DNA from: Sacculina carcini
Taxonomy: Eukaryota; Arthropoda; Thecostraca; Sacculinidae
Direction: 5' to 3'
DNA length: 64,000 nt
Assembly: GCA_916048095.2 (NCBI GenBank)
Contig: OU696572.1
Location: 10,317,376 to 10,381,375 of the forward strand
How positions within the stretch are numbered: the first letter of the stretch is position 1; every line of letters begins with the position of its first letter. The position numbers and the translations under genes were made by a program. The notes beneath the pieces were generated by a model. It saw only the letters and a list, made by a program, of their open reading frames with translations, was not told where the DNA came from and made no database searches. Shown in pieces: positions 7,745 to 20,486 of this stretch.

Positions 7745-8532
7745 TTTGGTCGCAAAGAACCAAACAACTCCATCGTCCAGTACGTAAGCGCTTCGTACAC
7801 AATGCATACACCTCCACTGGACTAAATGATACATGGCAAGTTGATTTGTGCGATGTTTCACGTCTGCGTGGGCATAACACACAAGTACGTTATTTGTTGG
7901 GTGTAATTGACGTGTTTAGCAGACAAGCATATGTGTGTGCATTACATAGTAAACGGGGACCGGCCGTGGCCAAAGCAATGAACCATATTCTCACCAACAA
8001 TTGCACACCGATGCAAATAATGAGCGACCATGGTGGTGAATTCACAGGGCGAGAATTTCAACGTGTAATGAAAGAGCACAACATCTATCATTATACGACA
8101 TCTACAATCATACGGAAGGCATGGATAATTGAACGATTTTTCCGTACTCTGCTCTCGCTGATACACAAGTTTATGACCGAAAACAACACAAAACACTTTG
8201 TCAAAAATCTACCTCAATTGGTGAATTTGTATAACAGCACTGTACATAGATCAATCGGTATGGCACCTCGCGCTGTAACTTTATCAAATCAACACTTGGC
8301 CAACACATTGACGCGCAAAAAGCAAACACCAAAGCTTCGTGTAGGCGATCATGTGCGAATGTTTATTCCGAAAACTCTATTTGAAAAAGGATATCGACAG
8401 ACATTTAGCAACGAAACGTTCAAAATTGATTCCATATACAAACGTCGATCAATTCCGATGTATAAGTTGTGTGATGATGATGGAAATTTGATTACCGGGA
8501 CATTTTACTATCAAGAACTTCAACGTGTTTGA
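7729..8532 (+). CDS. Polinton integrase (rve family), right copy, complete
   Basis: This 267-residue frame shows the rve catalytic core: D39 in a WQVDL strand, D100 in SDHGGEF and E135 in IIERFFRTL. Before the core lies LHRPVRKRF, a segment typical of Polinton integrases. The C-terminal third carries LRVGDHVRM and a small beta-rich domain ending in YYQELQRV, as in chromodomain-type integrases. The enzyme would process the element's ends and insert them into host DNA. A canonical N-terminal HHCC zinc-binding domain is not seen; the sequence just upstream in this frame is interrupted by a stop. The catalytic core is intact. Confidence 0.93.
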   Translation: MDSRLIWSQRTKQLHRPVRKRFVHNAYTSTGLNDTWQVDLCDVSRLRGHNTQVRYLLGVIDVFSRQAYVCALHSKRGPAVAKAMNHILTNNCTPMQIMSDHGGEFTGREFQRVMKEHNIYHYTTSTIIRKAWIIERFFRTLLSLIHKFMTENNTKHFVKNLPQLVNLYNSTVHRSIGMAPRAVTLSNQHLANTLTRKKQTPKLRVGDHVRMFIPKTLFEKGYRQTFSNETFKIDSIYKRRSIPMYKLCDDDGNLITGTFYYQELQRV

Positions 8533-8592
8533 ATACAACATGAATATTGGAACATTGTCTTTGTTACCGGCAAATGTTTTAATCCCATACCT

Positions 8593-8865
8593 GTGTATCA
8601 GGTAAATATATTCAAAATATTCATCCTTGGCTTGACGCCAATGAATTCATCTGGCATTTTAATCCTTACCGCAGTATTTGACATAAACCAGACACTTTAT
8701 ATAAACGTGGCGAGTGATTCATCGTCATATTGGAACATTGTGTTTGCGACCGATTTAGTCAAACCGTTTTTTATATATATTTCAAGTATGATTGAAAATT
8801 ATTATATTCACGTCTCTGCCAAACATCGACTTGGCGATCCCTATATAATGAGTATCGTGACATAA
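8593..8865 (+). CDS. Hypothetical 90-aa frame beyond the integrase
   Basis: This open frame of 90 codons lies in the 330 bases between the integrase stop and the tandem DNA. It is rich in Ile, Phe and Ser and has no motif I recognise. It could be the start of another Polinton gene, a terminal-region remnant, or chance. I see no TIR in this interval. Treat it as weak. Confidence 0.2.
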   Translation: MYQVNIFKIFILGLTPMNSSGILILTAVFDINQTLYINVASDSSSYWNIVFATDLVKPFFIYISSMIENYYIHVSAKHRLGDPYIMSIVT

Positions 8866-9333
8866 AATAGAAATAAAGGAAAAAAATAAAAGTTGGGCAT
8901 AGAATAAAGAATAAATATAATAAGAAAGGAAGAATAGGAAATAAAAAATAAAAGTTGAGCATAGAATAAAGAATAAATATAATAAGAAAGGAAGAATAGG
9001 AAATAAAAAATAAAAGTTGGGCATAGAATAAAGAGTAAATATAATAAGAAAGGAAGAATAAGAAATGAAAATAAAAGTTGGATTGGGTCGGGCTGGGTAT
9101 AGAATAAAGAAAAAAAGTTAGGTTGAGCATAGAATAAAGAATAAATATAATAAGAAAGGAAGAATAAGAAATGAAAATAAAAGTTGGATTGGGTCGGGCT
9201 GGGTATAGAATAAAGAAAAAAAGTTAGGTTGAGCATAGAATAAAGAATAAATATAATAAGAAAGGAAGAATAAGAAATAAAACTAAAAGTTGGGTTGGGT
9301 CGGGTTAGGAATAGAATAAAGAAAAAAAAGTTG
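8866..9333. repeat. A-rich tandem repeat (about 62-base and 105-base units)
   Basis: The core AGTTGGGCATAGAATAAAGA followed by an ATAA-rich stretch recurs at about 8892, 8953 and 9015. It then recurs in a longer form containing GGATTGGGTCGGGCTGGG at about 9079 and 9185. The copies are close to identical. They begin right after the Polinton-like DNA and merge into AGGTTA repeats. Confidence 0.9.
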
Positions 9334-9592
9334 GGTTAGGTTAAAAAAAGTTAGGTTAGGTTAAAAAAAAAGTTAGGTTAGGTTAGGTTAAAAAAAAAAC
9401 TATAAAAAAGTTAGGTTAGGTTAAAAAACTAAAAAAAGTTAGGTTAGGTTAAAAAAAAACTAAAAAAAAGTTAGGTTAGGTTAAAAAACTAAAAAAAGTT
9501 AGGTTAGGTTAAAAAAAAACTAAAAAAAGTTAGGTTAGGTTAGGTTAGGTTAGGTTAGGTTAGGTTAGGTATACACAAAAAAGTTAGGTTAA
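9334..9592. repeat. AGGTTA/TTAGG-like repeats with poly-A spacers
   Basis: Short runs of GTTAGGTTAGGTTA alternate with A7-A9 runs, then a pure block of about eight TTAGG units at 9530-9568. Many arthropods and some other invertebrates use TTAGG as the telomere repeat. Here the block is short and internal, so it may be a decayed interstitial tract or an unrelated satellite. Confidence 0.85.
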
Positions 9593-9599
9593 AATGTAA

Positions 9600-9867
9600 C
9601 AAAGTGGTGAACTCTTCTACTCACACATATACACATATACACACATATACACAAATACACATATATACGATACATATCACAAACTCTACATAAACACACA
9701 GACAATATAAAAATGAACGAATTCAGTAGCATGCCGTTTCAGCACGAAACCAGAACAGCTAACTTTCTTCGAATATAATTAATCAGTAATTAATTAATAA
9801 TTAATCATAATAATAAATAATACTAATTAATCATAATCAGCAAATAAGTTTATATTTAAATTATGTA

Positions 9868-9945
<78 letters not shown>

Positions 9946-10410
9946 ACACATATTTTCGACCGGTGGTTATGTGCACGTCTGACTGATTTCGGTTAAGCGG
10001 CTAGACAAAGTAAGCAAGAAACGAACTCGCTGCACATCAAATATAGTTACTCCCGCCGTTAACCACAGGGTGATCAAAAATCGCGCACATCCACAAAAAC
10101 AACTATAGTATAGTGAAGTGTACTCAATACAGTTCCATCTACAATACCAGGTTGGCGTAACAAACATATCAGCAAATAATGTGCAGGTTTTTTATACTGC
10201 TTCAGTCGCACGATTTTCCGAAAATGAAGTGAAATTCGCTGTGCAGTAAAAATGTGGTTTTCCCAAGAAAGGCGAGATTTTATTGTTGTGATTATTTTTG
10301 TAGTCTTTCGTATGCACGCGATGTAAACGAAATTCGTGAACAATACTCAGGTGAAAAAGTGACGAATAATTTCACATTCACAAGGTTGATAGCCCGCTTC
10401 CGTATTGTAC
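9600..10410. other. AT-rich repeats and (AT)n; no gene seen
   Basis: The stretch contains degenerate CACATATACA repeats (9620-9670), a TAAT/ATTAATC-rich stretch (9775-9865) and a 74-base (AT)n array (about 9868-9941). The rest is unique-looking with no exon-like frame. It is probably intronic sequence of the RhoGEF gene, on the 3' side of the last visible exon. Confidence 0.6.
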
Positions 10411-10413
10411 TAT

Positions 10414-10650
10414 ACCATTGGTTATCAACCATTTCTCTATTCCGATTCCCCACTTCTTAATGAGCCATCTCTTCATTTCTTTCATTTTCAATACATCTCT
10501 TCAGTGTATAAGAGCCATCCACACAACACAGCGCTGATAAATTCAATCAATTCAATTGTTACATCAAAGTAAATGTCATTAGAGGTCATTGGAAACAGAA
10601 ATAAACGAATTTGAATTGATAAATTGAATACAAACAAACATTTATGTACA
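10414..10650 (-). mobile_element. MITE family D copy (hAT-like), reverse orientation
   Basis: The sequence begins CATTGGTTATCAACC and shares CCCCACTTCTTAATGAGCC and GCGCTGATAAATTCAATCAA, in reverse complement, with copies at 14094, 24365 and 53789. No coding capacity. The right boundary is not sharp. Confidence 0.65.
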
Positions 10651-10743
10651 CAAAATACACAATATGTTTTTCTGTCCTTTAGCTTTAGCTTCAACCTTGG
10701 CAATCCATCCATTCCCCACTAGTGCGTAATTCCCCGCGTGTAC

Positions 10744-10866
10744 CTGGCACTGTTCCGCCTCTCGTTTGCTTTCGTTCAGCGCCTCTGCAAGTGTTTCTAG
10801 CTGAGTCAACGCCAGCTGAAGACACATTCGGTCTGGGTGACAGTGTTCCGTGTTCTTCAACAAGTC
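10744..10866 (-). CDS. RhoGEF (ARHGEF10-like) exon, end of DH domain
   Basis: On the minus strand the acceptor TTCAG is at 10867 and the donor CAG|GTACAC is at 10744, giving 123 bases or 41 codons in phase 0. The sequence begins [20 protein letters not shown] and continues with [12 protein letters not shown]. This closely resembles the last helix of the DH domain in the ARHGEF10 group, where a HPDRLPLQ-like stretch leads toward the PH-like region. Just upstream of the acceptor on the coding strand is a (TG)n run. Later exons are not in the window; the Polinton palindrome lies on that side. The DH domain catalyses GDP release from Rho GTPases. Confidence 0.85.
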
Positions 10867-11346
10867 CTGAACATACACACACACACACACACATGTGTTT
10901 GGTTCCAACATTAACAAGACCACATCAATTGTAAAATATAGCACAAGCAGCAGTGGCTTGTTTGCTTGCCATTTGAACAAATAATACATTATGTATATCA
11001 CACATAATTCAACACTACAAATAAAGTATAAAATACCAATTTAAACACAAAAATAACATAGTCAAAGATAAAACGAAAAATCACGGAGCATATGTAGACA
11101 CAATTAAATTACAAGTGAAGTTCACATGAAAAAACAGAGAAAAAAGAAGAAAGAAGCCATGTATTATCAATAAGATACTCGTAATCGATTGAATATATTT
11201 TAATTTTATACGTAGAAAAACTAAGCGTCAACACTATCATGTTTTTAAAAAATAATAACAAAACAGTTGATAGAGAAACACAAGATATCGGAGAAAATCA
11301 TGTATTTGTTTGTGTGTGTGTGTGTGTGTGTAAAATAGTGACGGAC

Positions 11347-11736
11347 CTGCAGCTGCAGTATAAACTGTGGAAACCGCTGCACTGGCTTGACGAGCAAACC
11401 AAATAGCGAAAGCCGGTCGGCGGCGGCCGCTTGGCGACGCCGCAAAAATTCGCCGAACGCCGGCTTGCGTTTGATCTCCTGTCGTACGGTGGCCAGAGCC
11501 GTAGAGAAATTATTGACAAAGCGCGAATAAACATCCAGCACACTGGAGCGGGCAAACGAGGCGACAAAAACCTCGCCCACACAGCCATGCTCGTCCCAGC
11601 GCCGTACGCTATCGGTCAGCGCCATGCGAAACAGCGAGTGACACTGTAGTATGGCAGGAACGTGGCCGAAAATGACGCCAAGTTTGGCAGCACTGATCAA
11701 CGTCGGCTGGCATGTCTGCAAGTGATGCATATATTC
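11347..11736 (-). CDS. RhoGEF (ARHGEF10-like) exon, DH domain core
   Basis: The acceptor GACAG and donor CAG|GTCCGT bound 390 bases, 130 codons, phase 0 at both ends. The translation starts EYMHHLQTC and continues directly from the previous exon. It includes KPAFGEFLRRRQ and the conserved DH segment LLVKPVQRFPQFILQLQ (the CR3 helix contacting the GTPase). The KPAF-x-FL motif is typical of ARHGEF10/10L/17-type DH domains. No frameshift is seen. A (CA)n run on the coding strand follows the donor closely. Confidence 0.88.
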
Positions 11737-11859
11737 CTGTCGAACGACAAAGCAAAAATGAAACAACAACAACAACAACAACAGTGAGATTGTTAAGTTG
11801 ATGTTCAAGTGTATTAATCCACACAAAAGCTTTGCTTATCATGGTGTGAATACTACATA

Positions 11860-12085
11860 AATATATACACATTCATACACTCACCCATATATGTATATAC
11901 ATACACACACACACTCATATACATACATATGCACATATTCACGTACATATACACATATACACCCAGAATATGCATATATACACATACACACATATATACA
12001 CACATACACATACATACATATATATACATACATATACACACATTCATACATGCATGCGTGTATATATACTGACACACTCACACAC
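11860..12085. repeat. Imperfect ACATAT/CACACA repeats
   Basis: Degenerate mixtures of ACACATAT and CATACATA units fill the start of the intron upstream of the 11.3-11.7 kb exon. Open frames here are repeat artefacts. Confidence 0.85.
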
Positions 12086-13338
12086 GCTCGCACACTCATA
12101 CATGAATCCAATATTTAGACTGTACGAGACATATACTTGTATACCATACTGAACATTAACATGCATAAACAAACAACACCAACGAATTTGAATCACAATG
12201 ATAACATCTACATTGAGGAAGCAAATGGTCTTTATAAGTCGTCCATCAGCTTGGTAATCATTTGTTTTTTAAATAATGCAAGTCTAGGTATTTGCTTGAT
12301 CTCCTTTTTCAAGTTATTCCAAATAACTTGAAAAAGAATTTATGTTGTTGATGAAATTTGATTTATTTATAATTATGTTGAATTTAACACGTTGAGAAAT
12401 TGCCACCGTTTAAATCACATGAAATTATTGTTTGTGGTCTACTTTGACGTTTTCATTGTGTTGTTTGTAATTTGAATAAACAGTTATGGGGAAGTTTTGA
12501 AGATCAGTTAGAGAGAAAAGCGCTGTGTGAATCATGGAAAGTGATCGGTTATTGTGTGTTGTCTGTGCATTCGTGTTATTGTTATTAAAGAAGTATAATA
12601 CGACTAACATCACGTGAATTAGACTTTTTGCTCCGGACAATATGATTGCGCAACAACAACAACCACAGCCGACAAACATCATTTTAAACGTATTACTATC
12701 ATGATTTATGGCAATATTTACATGTTCAATGTATTATTGTTATACATTGACTAACAGGTAAATATATCCAATGTATTGTTATATTCATGTCCAACATATA
12801 TTAATTATATTGTTCTGCTGGCATTTATCAGAAATTGTTGTCATTGTTGATCTTTAAAATATATCGACAAATGGTTCATGTTTATTTAGTTATTTGCCTT
12901 TTTATACTTGAATTTTAATACATCAACACAGAGTAAACATGCAATCGAGATTTCTGCATAAGACCGCTCGAATGAAACTGATTTTCAAATGTTGTTGGTT
13001 ATTATAAGTACAATTGCATATTTCCTACCCAAAGCGGTTTGATGCAAACTTGATCCACGTGAAAAACAATTGGGAAAACTGTGCACAATAAATGAAATTG
13101 AATTTCAGGACAAAAGAATTGACTGAACTGACTGAAACTATAAATGATCCGGTTATATAAATAATATCCTTAATTATAATAATTATTATAATAATCCGAT
13201 CTACATCTATAGTTTATAACAATAATAATACTCCGACTATAATAATATCCAATTATAATTAAAATTAAAACTATAGGTGAACGCAAATTGAACTTGGAAC
13301 ACCAAGACAACACGAGCGGTATAGGGGGCTGCACTCAC
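12086..13338. other. Intron of the RhoGEF gene; AT-rich, nothing else seen
   Basis: About 1.25 kb of AT-rich sequence with short ATTATAATA repeats near 13150-13260. No exon-like frame, transposon end or RNA gene was recognised. Confidence 0.5.
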
Positions 13339-13596
13339 GCGCGTAAGTGTCTGTAGTGAGGCGACATAATTGTTCTCACTGTCGACAATACTGGCGAAAA
13401 CGTGGCGCCGCCGCAGCTGGTCGCGACTGAGATTTGTCGGCGGTGGCGGCAGCATTGGCGGCGCAGGCGGGTGTAAATGAGCAGCAGATGTTGTGCCTGT
13501 GAAAGTTTCAGCGGCCGTCTGGGAAGATACGGCGCAAGTAGTGGACGAGCCGATTGCAGTCGATGTATTGCACTCGTTATTGTTCAGCTCACAAAC
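13339..13596 (-). CDS. RhoGEF (ARHGEF10-like) exon, start of DH domain
   Basis: The acceptor GCCAG and donor CGC|GTGAGT bound 258 bases, 86 codons, phase 0 at both ends. The first part is Ser/Thr/Ala-rich, with a Pro-rich stretch (PPAPPMLPPPP). The last 30 codons read RDQLRRRHVFASIVDSENNY and on to SLQTLTR. This is the first conserved helix of a DH domain (R-x-x-V-x-x-I-x-x-SE-x-x-Y), and it joins EYMHHL of the next exon in frame. The Pro-rich part may bind SH3 domains; that is inference only. Confidence 0.85.
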
Positions 13597-13894
13597 CTGG
13601 CGCACCGATAGTAATACGTACATTTACATTACATTATGCAGATATTTATATAGCGTCCTACACCTAGAGGATATCTAAGGCGCTGCGCACGCACACACAC
13701 ACACACATATATATACACATACATTCACAAAGTAGAAGAGGGAGAGAGAGGGAGAGAGCAAAGAGAAAATCACACCTTATATTCATCGATAGTGTACACA
13801 ATGTTATCTAAGATATAAAAGGACTTCAACAAGAAAACATTTATTAAATTGTTTTTTGAAAAGAGGTATAGAAGTGATAGAACGCAGTGTCACT

Positions 13895-14010
<116 letters not shown>

Positions 14011-14093
14011 ATACATATACACACCGACAGATTTCTACAAAATTACCACAGTTTTAGCCAAAGTATCACAATATCCAAATATACATTGTATAG

Positions 14094-14352
14094 CAGTGGT
14101 TTGTAACCTGTGGTAAACTCCCCAACGAGTGGATAATGCAGGAGTTGCCAAGTGAGAAATCAAAGGTCGGATAGAAGGACTAATGTGTGTTTATATCAAT
14201 TAAAATTCGTTTATTTTAGTTCCTAGTAAATGCTTGATAATTAATATGCTAAAAAACTGAATTCAATTGATTTATTAGCGCTGTTGTGTGGAAAATGAAT
14301 AATTGGCTCATAGAGAAGTGGGGAATCGGAGAAAAAAGATTGCAGATCGCTG
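14094..14352 (+). mobile_element. MITE family D copy with 8-bp target duplication
   Basis: The left end is CAGTGGTTTGTAACC and the right end is GCAGATCGCTG. It is flanked by TTGTATAG (14086-14093) and CTGTATAG (14353-14360), 7 of 8 matching, which suits a hAT insertion. The interior shares CGTTTATTTTAGTTC, GCGCTGTTGTGTGGAAAATG and AGAAGTGGGGAATC with the other family D copies. Confidence 0.75.
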
Positions 14353-14378
14353 CTGTATAGCATGCCATTTATCTATAT

Positions 14379-14765
14379 CAGTGGTTCTCAACCTTTCTCA
14401 GTGTTCGCACCCCTTTGGAATCAAAAGTCAGTTCTCGCAACCCCTGGATTTTTAATTGGTATACGAAAATATAAAACTACAAACGACGTAAAAACAAAAC
14501 TATTTTACTCAATATTCATTGATACAACCACTTTTAGAGGATTAAGTAAAACTACGTTTTTCAGGAAAAATAGAATGCATAGGTTAAACATATAATTTCT
14601 TTTAAAAAATTACAGAAATCCTCGCAGAGCCCCTGATCATGTAACATCATGTAACATCATGTAAAATACATGTTAATTTATCTATGCCTTATTTTGTTTG
14701 GTTTCCTAATTATATTCACGGGTCGCAGGAAAATGTATCGCGGGTTGCGTGTTTGGGCACCTGCT
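14379..14765 (+). mobile_element. hAT-type MITE, CAGTGGTTCTCAACC end
   Basis: It begins CAGTGGTTCTCAACCTTTCTC, followed by GCACCCC-rich DNA, and ends near GGGCACCTGCTACAG. No coding capacity. It sits less than 30 bases downstream of the family D copy. Confidence 0.65.
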
Positions 14766-15435
14766 ACAGAGTCCGCATACAAATAATGTTTTTGTGTTAG
14801 TCTAGAAATACCCAAAGTGTATCGCTGTCAGTATTTCGAATTCAGTTAGCCAGAATACACATATGCACACATAAACACGTGTGCGTAGGCGGACATACAT
14901 AAAAATGCATACCAAGTGGCGCCACATTGACGCAGACAAAAACAGTACGATATATTTCACCAAAATCACCCATGCAGCAAATTATTTCACGCTCAAGACA
15001 TTTGCGGTTGAGTACGCTAAAAACGACGTATGCTAAAAATACTTGTACACAAAACAAAATGTACTTTATCGAAAACCTCTGGGAACTGGGCAGAGCAGAA
15101 GCGAGGTCTTAGGCCCCCCAGGAAGGCAATACTTGGAACCCATATTATAAATACAGCACCATTAGTATAGAGGTCCGACTTTGGAAAAATGCAGTACTTT
15201 TATGCGCTACTGAATATGAATATACTTTAACCTGTATATTTATGACACATTTCTCAATAAAGTCCTGGCGAGCTTATTTTGTTTTGTAATGTCATAATTT
15301 TCTTCGTCGCAATTTGTCTTCATCTCAAACCTTCCTACTTCAAATGGTCTTTTGAATATGGAGTAAAAAACTGGGAGCTGAGTTCTGAGAGCTGAAAGGT
15401 TGTCGTGATGGAAAACCATATACGATGACTCATAC

Positions 15436-15503
<68 letters not shown>

Positions 15504-15931
15504 ATAGTGAATGTTCAAACAGGCTTTATTGTGGAAAGGTGATACTTAAATGTCAAATCATTGTGTTTATTATTATTAGATTGATATAAAATAATGATTA
15601 TAAAATAAAACTGAATTGTTAATGAGTTTGATTTCAAAATGGTCATAGAATTTGAGTACACATTACAAAGCTATTGGTGAAAACTTAACTCTTCTAAACT
15701 CACCTTCAACTAAAGTGACCGAAAATATTCATTAAACCGCGTAACAGTTGCATATCAGTAATTTAATATTAAATTATGTTAAATATTCAATATTTCTCGT
15801 GTTTAGACATTTGAAATAATCAAATTTAAACTTTGAATACCAAAGATTCAACGCTCGAAATTCCTTCACGAACGCCAATGAAAACAAAACTCATCACACG
15901 CCACTCAATAACAAATCATAGAAGACACACA

Positions 15932-15968
<37 letters not shown>

Positions 15969-16501
15969 ACCACAGCGAAGCAATGCACGCAAATAAACAC
16001 GACAATAAATCAGTGCAACACATTCTACAAATATCTCAATCCATCACGTATAGAGGACAGCGAAGGTCGTTTATATAGATTCAATGAACGCTTAGGTAGT
16101 TACGGCCTGTGTATTATACATACGTTTTAACAGTTAAATGCATGCGTTTCTACCATTTAAAGTTGGCATCAGAAAAACACTCATATTGAAGGGCTAATCT
16201 GACCTAAATAAATTAATATATTCGACCTATTAAACAAGTCAATAGCAAAAACAGTATATCATTAGATAAAAGCATTAAAAACTAATAATAAACTTCAGTC
16301 TTACCAGTAACAATTAGAAAATAACCAAAAAACTTTATAAAACTAAAAAATCGCATTTGAATAGAAAATTTGAAGATGTCAATAACAAAACCCTGTCATT
16401 TTTAATAAAAAAAACTTCAATAAATAAAAACTCAATCATGGACAGCTAAAATCAAAAAAAAAAATTCTGTCATTTACAAAATAAAAAAAACTCCGTCTGA
16501 C
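14766..16501. other. RhoGEF intron; (AT)n and (CA)n arrays, no gene seen
   Basis: It contains an (AT)n array at about 15438-15500 and a (CA)n run at about 15926-15966. The rest is AT-rich with poly-A stretches near 16440-16490, close to the exon's donor. No further exon was recognised. Confidence 0.5.
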
Positions 16502-16892
16502 CGTGTCGAACGTCGGCGCCGACGAAGACGACGCCAGCCGATCCTCACTCAAACCTGTCACCACATCACTCGCACTAACACCATGCCCCGTAGCCACCGT
16601 CGCCGCCGAGCTTGAATTAACAACACCGCCACTCTGGACGTATTTGCGCAACGAGAACCAACGACTCAAGCGGCCTTCGTCGCTGGCGACAGAGCCAGTC
16701 GTCGACGCCGATGATGCGTCAGGTAGAGAGACAACGTCAGGCCGGTCCAGCGAAGCCGTCGGGCAGCTAGAGGCAGTGAATGCGGCGGCGCCCGGTGGTA
16801 CAGGCTCACAATGTTTGGAGGCGTCTTGATGGTGGTGTTGGTGGTTGGCTTGGCGGCGTGTACGGCGTAAAAGCTGACGCACAACTTCGAAA
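16502..16892 (-). CDS. RhoGEF gene exon, low-complexity N-terminal region
   Basis: The proposed acceptor is GATGAAG (first AG after a TG-rich tract) and the donor is ACG|GTCAGA. That gives 391 bases, with one base completing a codon and then 130 codons in phase 0. The frame has a basic/His-rich start (QLLRRTRRQANHQHHHQ), a Ser/Ala/Val-rich body, and a central RLSRWFSLRKYV segment. It ends SAPTFDT, joining VCELNN of the next exon. Codon phase agrees on both sides. The donor is weak and the acceptor unusual, so boundaries are less certain than for the DH exons. No named domain is seen. Confidence 0.6.
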
Positions 16893-16918
16893 CTTCATCC
16901 CAATTAGGTACAGACACA

Positions 16919-16939
16919 GCCACACACACAGCCACACAT

Positions 16940-16981
<42 letters not shown>

Positions 16982-17010
16982 ACACACAAACACACACACA
17001 CACACACATA
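16919..17010. repeat. (CA)n-rich array beside the 16.5-kb exon acceptor
   Basis: Interrupted CA runs read (TG)n on the coding strand and lie directly upstream of the proposed acceptor at 16893. Confidence 0.95.
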
Positions 17011-17081
17011 AGCACACATGCATGCGAATGGAAATGAACGCGTAGCCTAGCTTAGACGCTATATGGTAATATACCCTAGAG

Positions 17082-17465
17082 CAGTGGTTCTCAACCTTTT
17101 TCTTGCCGTGACCCCCTTAAACACAATGTCAGTCCTTGTAGCCCACCAGAAACCGTTAGTGGTCCCCTAGAAGTCCTTGTGGCCTCATACACACATGGAT
17201 AGTCACCACCCGACGTCTCCATAGGATTAGCTCATGTAAGCCGGTGACTATTTCCACCGACAACCGAAAGAACGCCACAACCGGAACACACGATTGAAAT
17301 TTACAACATCAACAATAATAATATAAACTATAAAATTGTTTCAACAAATGTTTCGTGGCCCGTGAGAAAATATGGTGGCCCCCATTTTTAAACTTCGTCC
17401 TATGACCCCTCAGAAAAGTCCCGTGGTCCCCAAGGGGATCATATGGCCCACGTTGAGAAGCACAG
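17082..17465 (+). mobile_element. hAT-type MITE, CAGTGGTTCTCAACC end
   Basis: The left end is CAGTGGTTCTCAACCTTTTTC with a run of C after GTGA. The right end is CACGTTGAGAAGCACAG. The flanks CCCTAGAG and CCCTCCAG match at 6 of 8 bases. No open frame. Confidence 0.7.
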
Positions 17466-17795
17466 CCCTCCAGCTTGAAACAACCCTAGCTTGGTAAAAG
17501 AGGCAGCTTAAAATTAGCAGTAGATTAGGCGTTTGAGCTTAATAATGATAATAATATTCATGAAACATAAAATTTGATATTTTATATTTTGTCCTTTTGT
17601 TTATTGTTTAATTTCAATGGGATCACTAAAAATAAGCACACCGCTTAAGCGAGTTCATGCCAGGAATATTGTTAATAATAATTTAGTTATTTTAGTGATT
17701 ACTGCTGTTACTGCACATGAATTGGCAAAATACATTTGATTTGATTTGGTTAATTAAATGTTAACGTTTTGGGAAGACCGGAGCTGTTAGCTAAC

Positions 17796-18069
17796 CTGTT
17801 GTCATGATAGCCTTCAGCAGACGCGAGTTCTCCGCTCTTGGGTGACGTCGTATCCGTCGTCTTCGACGTCTGACCACATGAGGGAGATGAGTTTTGACGA
17901 GAAAAAAGTTCGCGTACATTGATGGTCTTTGGCGTGGCGTTGTGGCGGGATTCTTCGCCTGCGGTCTTGTTCTCGCCAAGATTGCAAGAGTTTGCATTGT
18001 TGGCGCTCGACGAGTGGGCTTGAAACAGCGCGGCAGTTCGGCGCCATGTCGCTCGCGATATGGACGAGT
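17796..18069 (-). CDS. RhoGEF gene exon, Ser/Thr-rich region
   Basis: The acceptor TGTTCAG and donor ACAG|GTTAGC bound 274 bases. The exon enters with two bases completing a GAC codon and leaves with AG, so upstream phase 1 and downstream phase 2 agree with neighbours at 28.3 and 16.9 kb. The translation has ATWRRTAALFQAHSSS, then a polar stretch with NVRELFSRQNSSPSCGQ. Low sequence complexity suggests a disordered regulatory segment of the exchange factor. I recognise no domain. Confidence 0.6.
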
Positions 18070-18208
18070 CTGAACACAAATACAATACACACACGCGAGA
18101 ATAGAATCTGAGCTTGGGCCACGTATCGTGTATTGTCGCAAGCACCTCCACATCAATATGGTTCAATTCGACACTTAAAACCTCCAAGGTTAAACGCCTC
18201 GTTCGGTT

Positions 18209-18435
18209 GGACTCCGTGGTGTAGTGGTAGCACACCCGCCTCTCACAAGCGGGAGGTCCGTGGTTCGAAGCCCGGTAGAGGATAATTCTATAATCCAACA
18301 GCCCCTGTCCATCCAGCAGTAAATGATGGTACCAGATATCAGTCATGTGTTGTGTCATGCATTCTGGGGAGGTGGCCCTCTCTAATACGTCTTCCGTCCT
18401 TGTGGCGTCATAGCATGGAGAGGGACTTCAGCAGT
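18209..18435 (+). mobile_element. tRNA-Val-derived SINE, copy 1
   Basis: The head GGACTCCGTGGTGTAGTGGT resembles a tRNA 5' half with an A box. GGTTCGAAGCCCGGTAGAGG gives the B box and acceptor side. Other copies have anticodon loop CTCACAA (CAC, Val); here two bases are inserted in that loop. The body GATGGTACCAGATATCAGTC is shared with 33.7, 40.1 and 42.4 kb. It is a retroposon, not a functional tRNA gene. Confidence 0.85.

Positions 18436-20486
<2,051 letters not shown>

Larger units (their letters stand above)
4326..8471. repeat. Right arm of giant inverted repeat (Polinton)
   Basis: This is the reverse complement of 1-4162. The element continues rightward past the mirrored part through the integrase stop at 8532. 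I could not recognise a Polinton terminal inverted repeat or target duplication to the right of it. Tandem A-rich DNA begins near 8866. Confidence 0.97.

Noticed and set aside
7013..7882. Minus-strand frames inside the right arm and their mirrors in the left arm
   Set aside because: They are shadows of the Polinton genes on the opposite strand.
8771..9236. Phe/Tyr-rich membrane-protein-like frames on the minus strand
   Set aside because: They come from the A-rich tandem repeat, and the same peptide recurs with each unit.
9530..9568. A chromosome end (TTAGG telomere)
   Set aside because: Only about eight units, embedded in A-rich satellite, with genes continuing on the right.
18209..18281. 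A tRNA-Val gene
   Set aside because: The anticodon loop has extra bases and the sequence is the head of a dispersed SINE with a conserved non-tRNA body.
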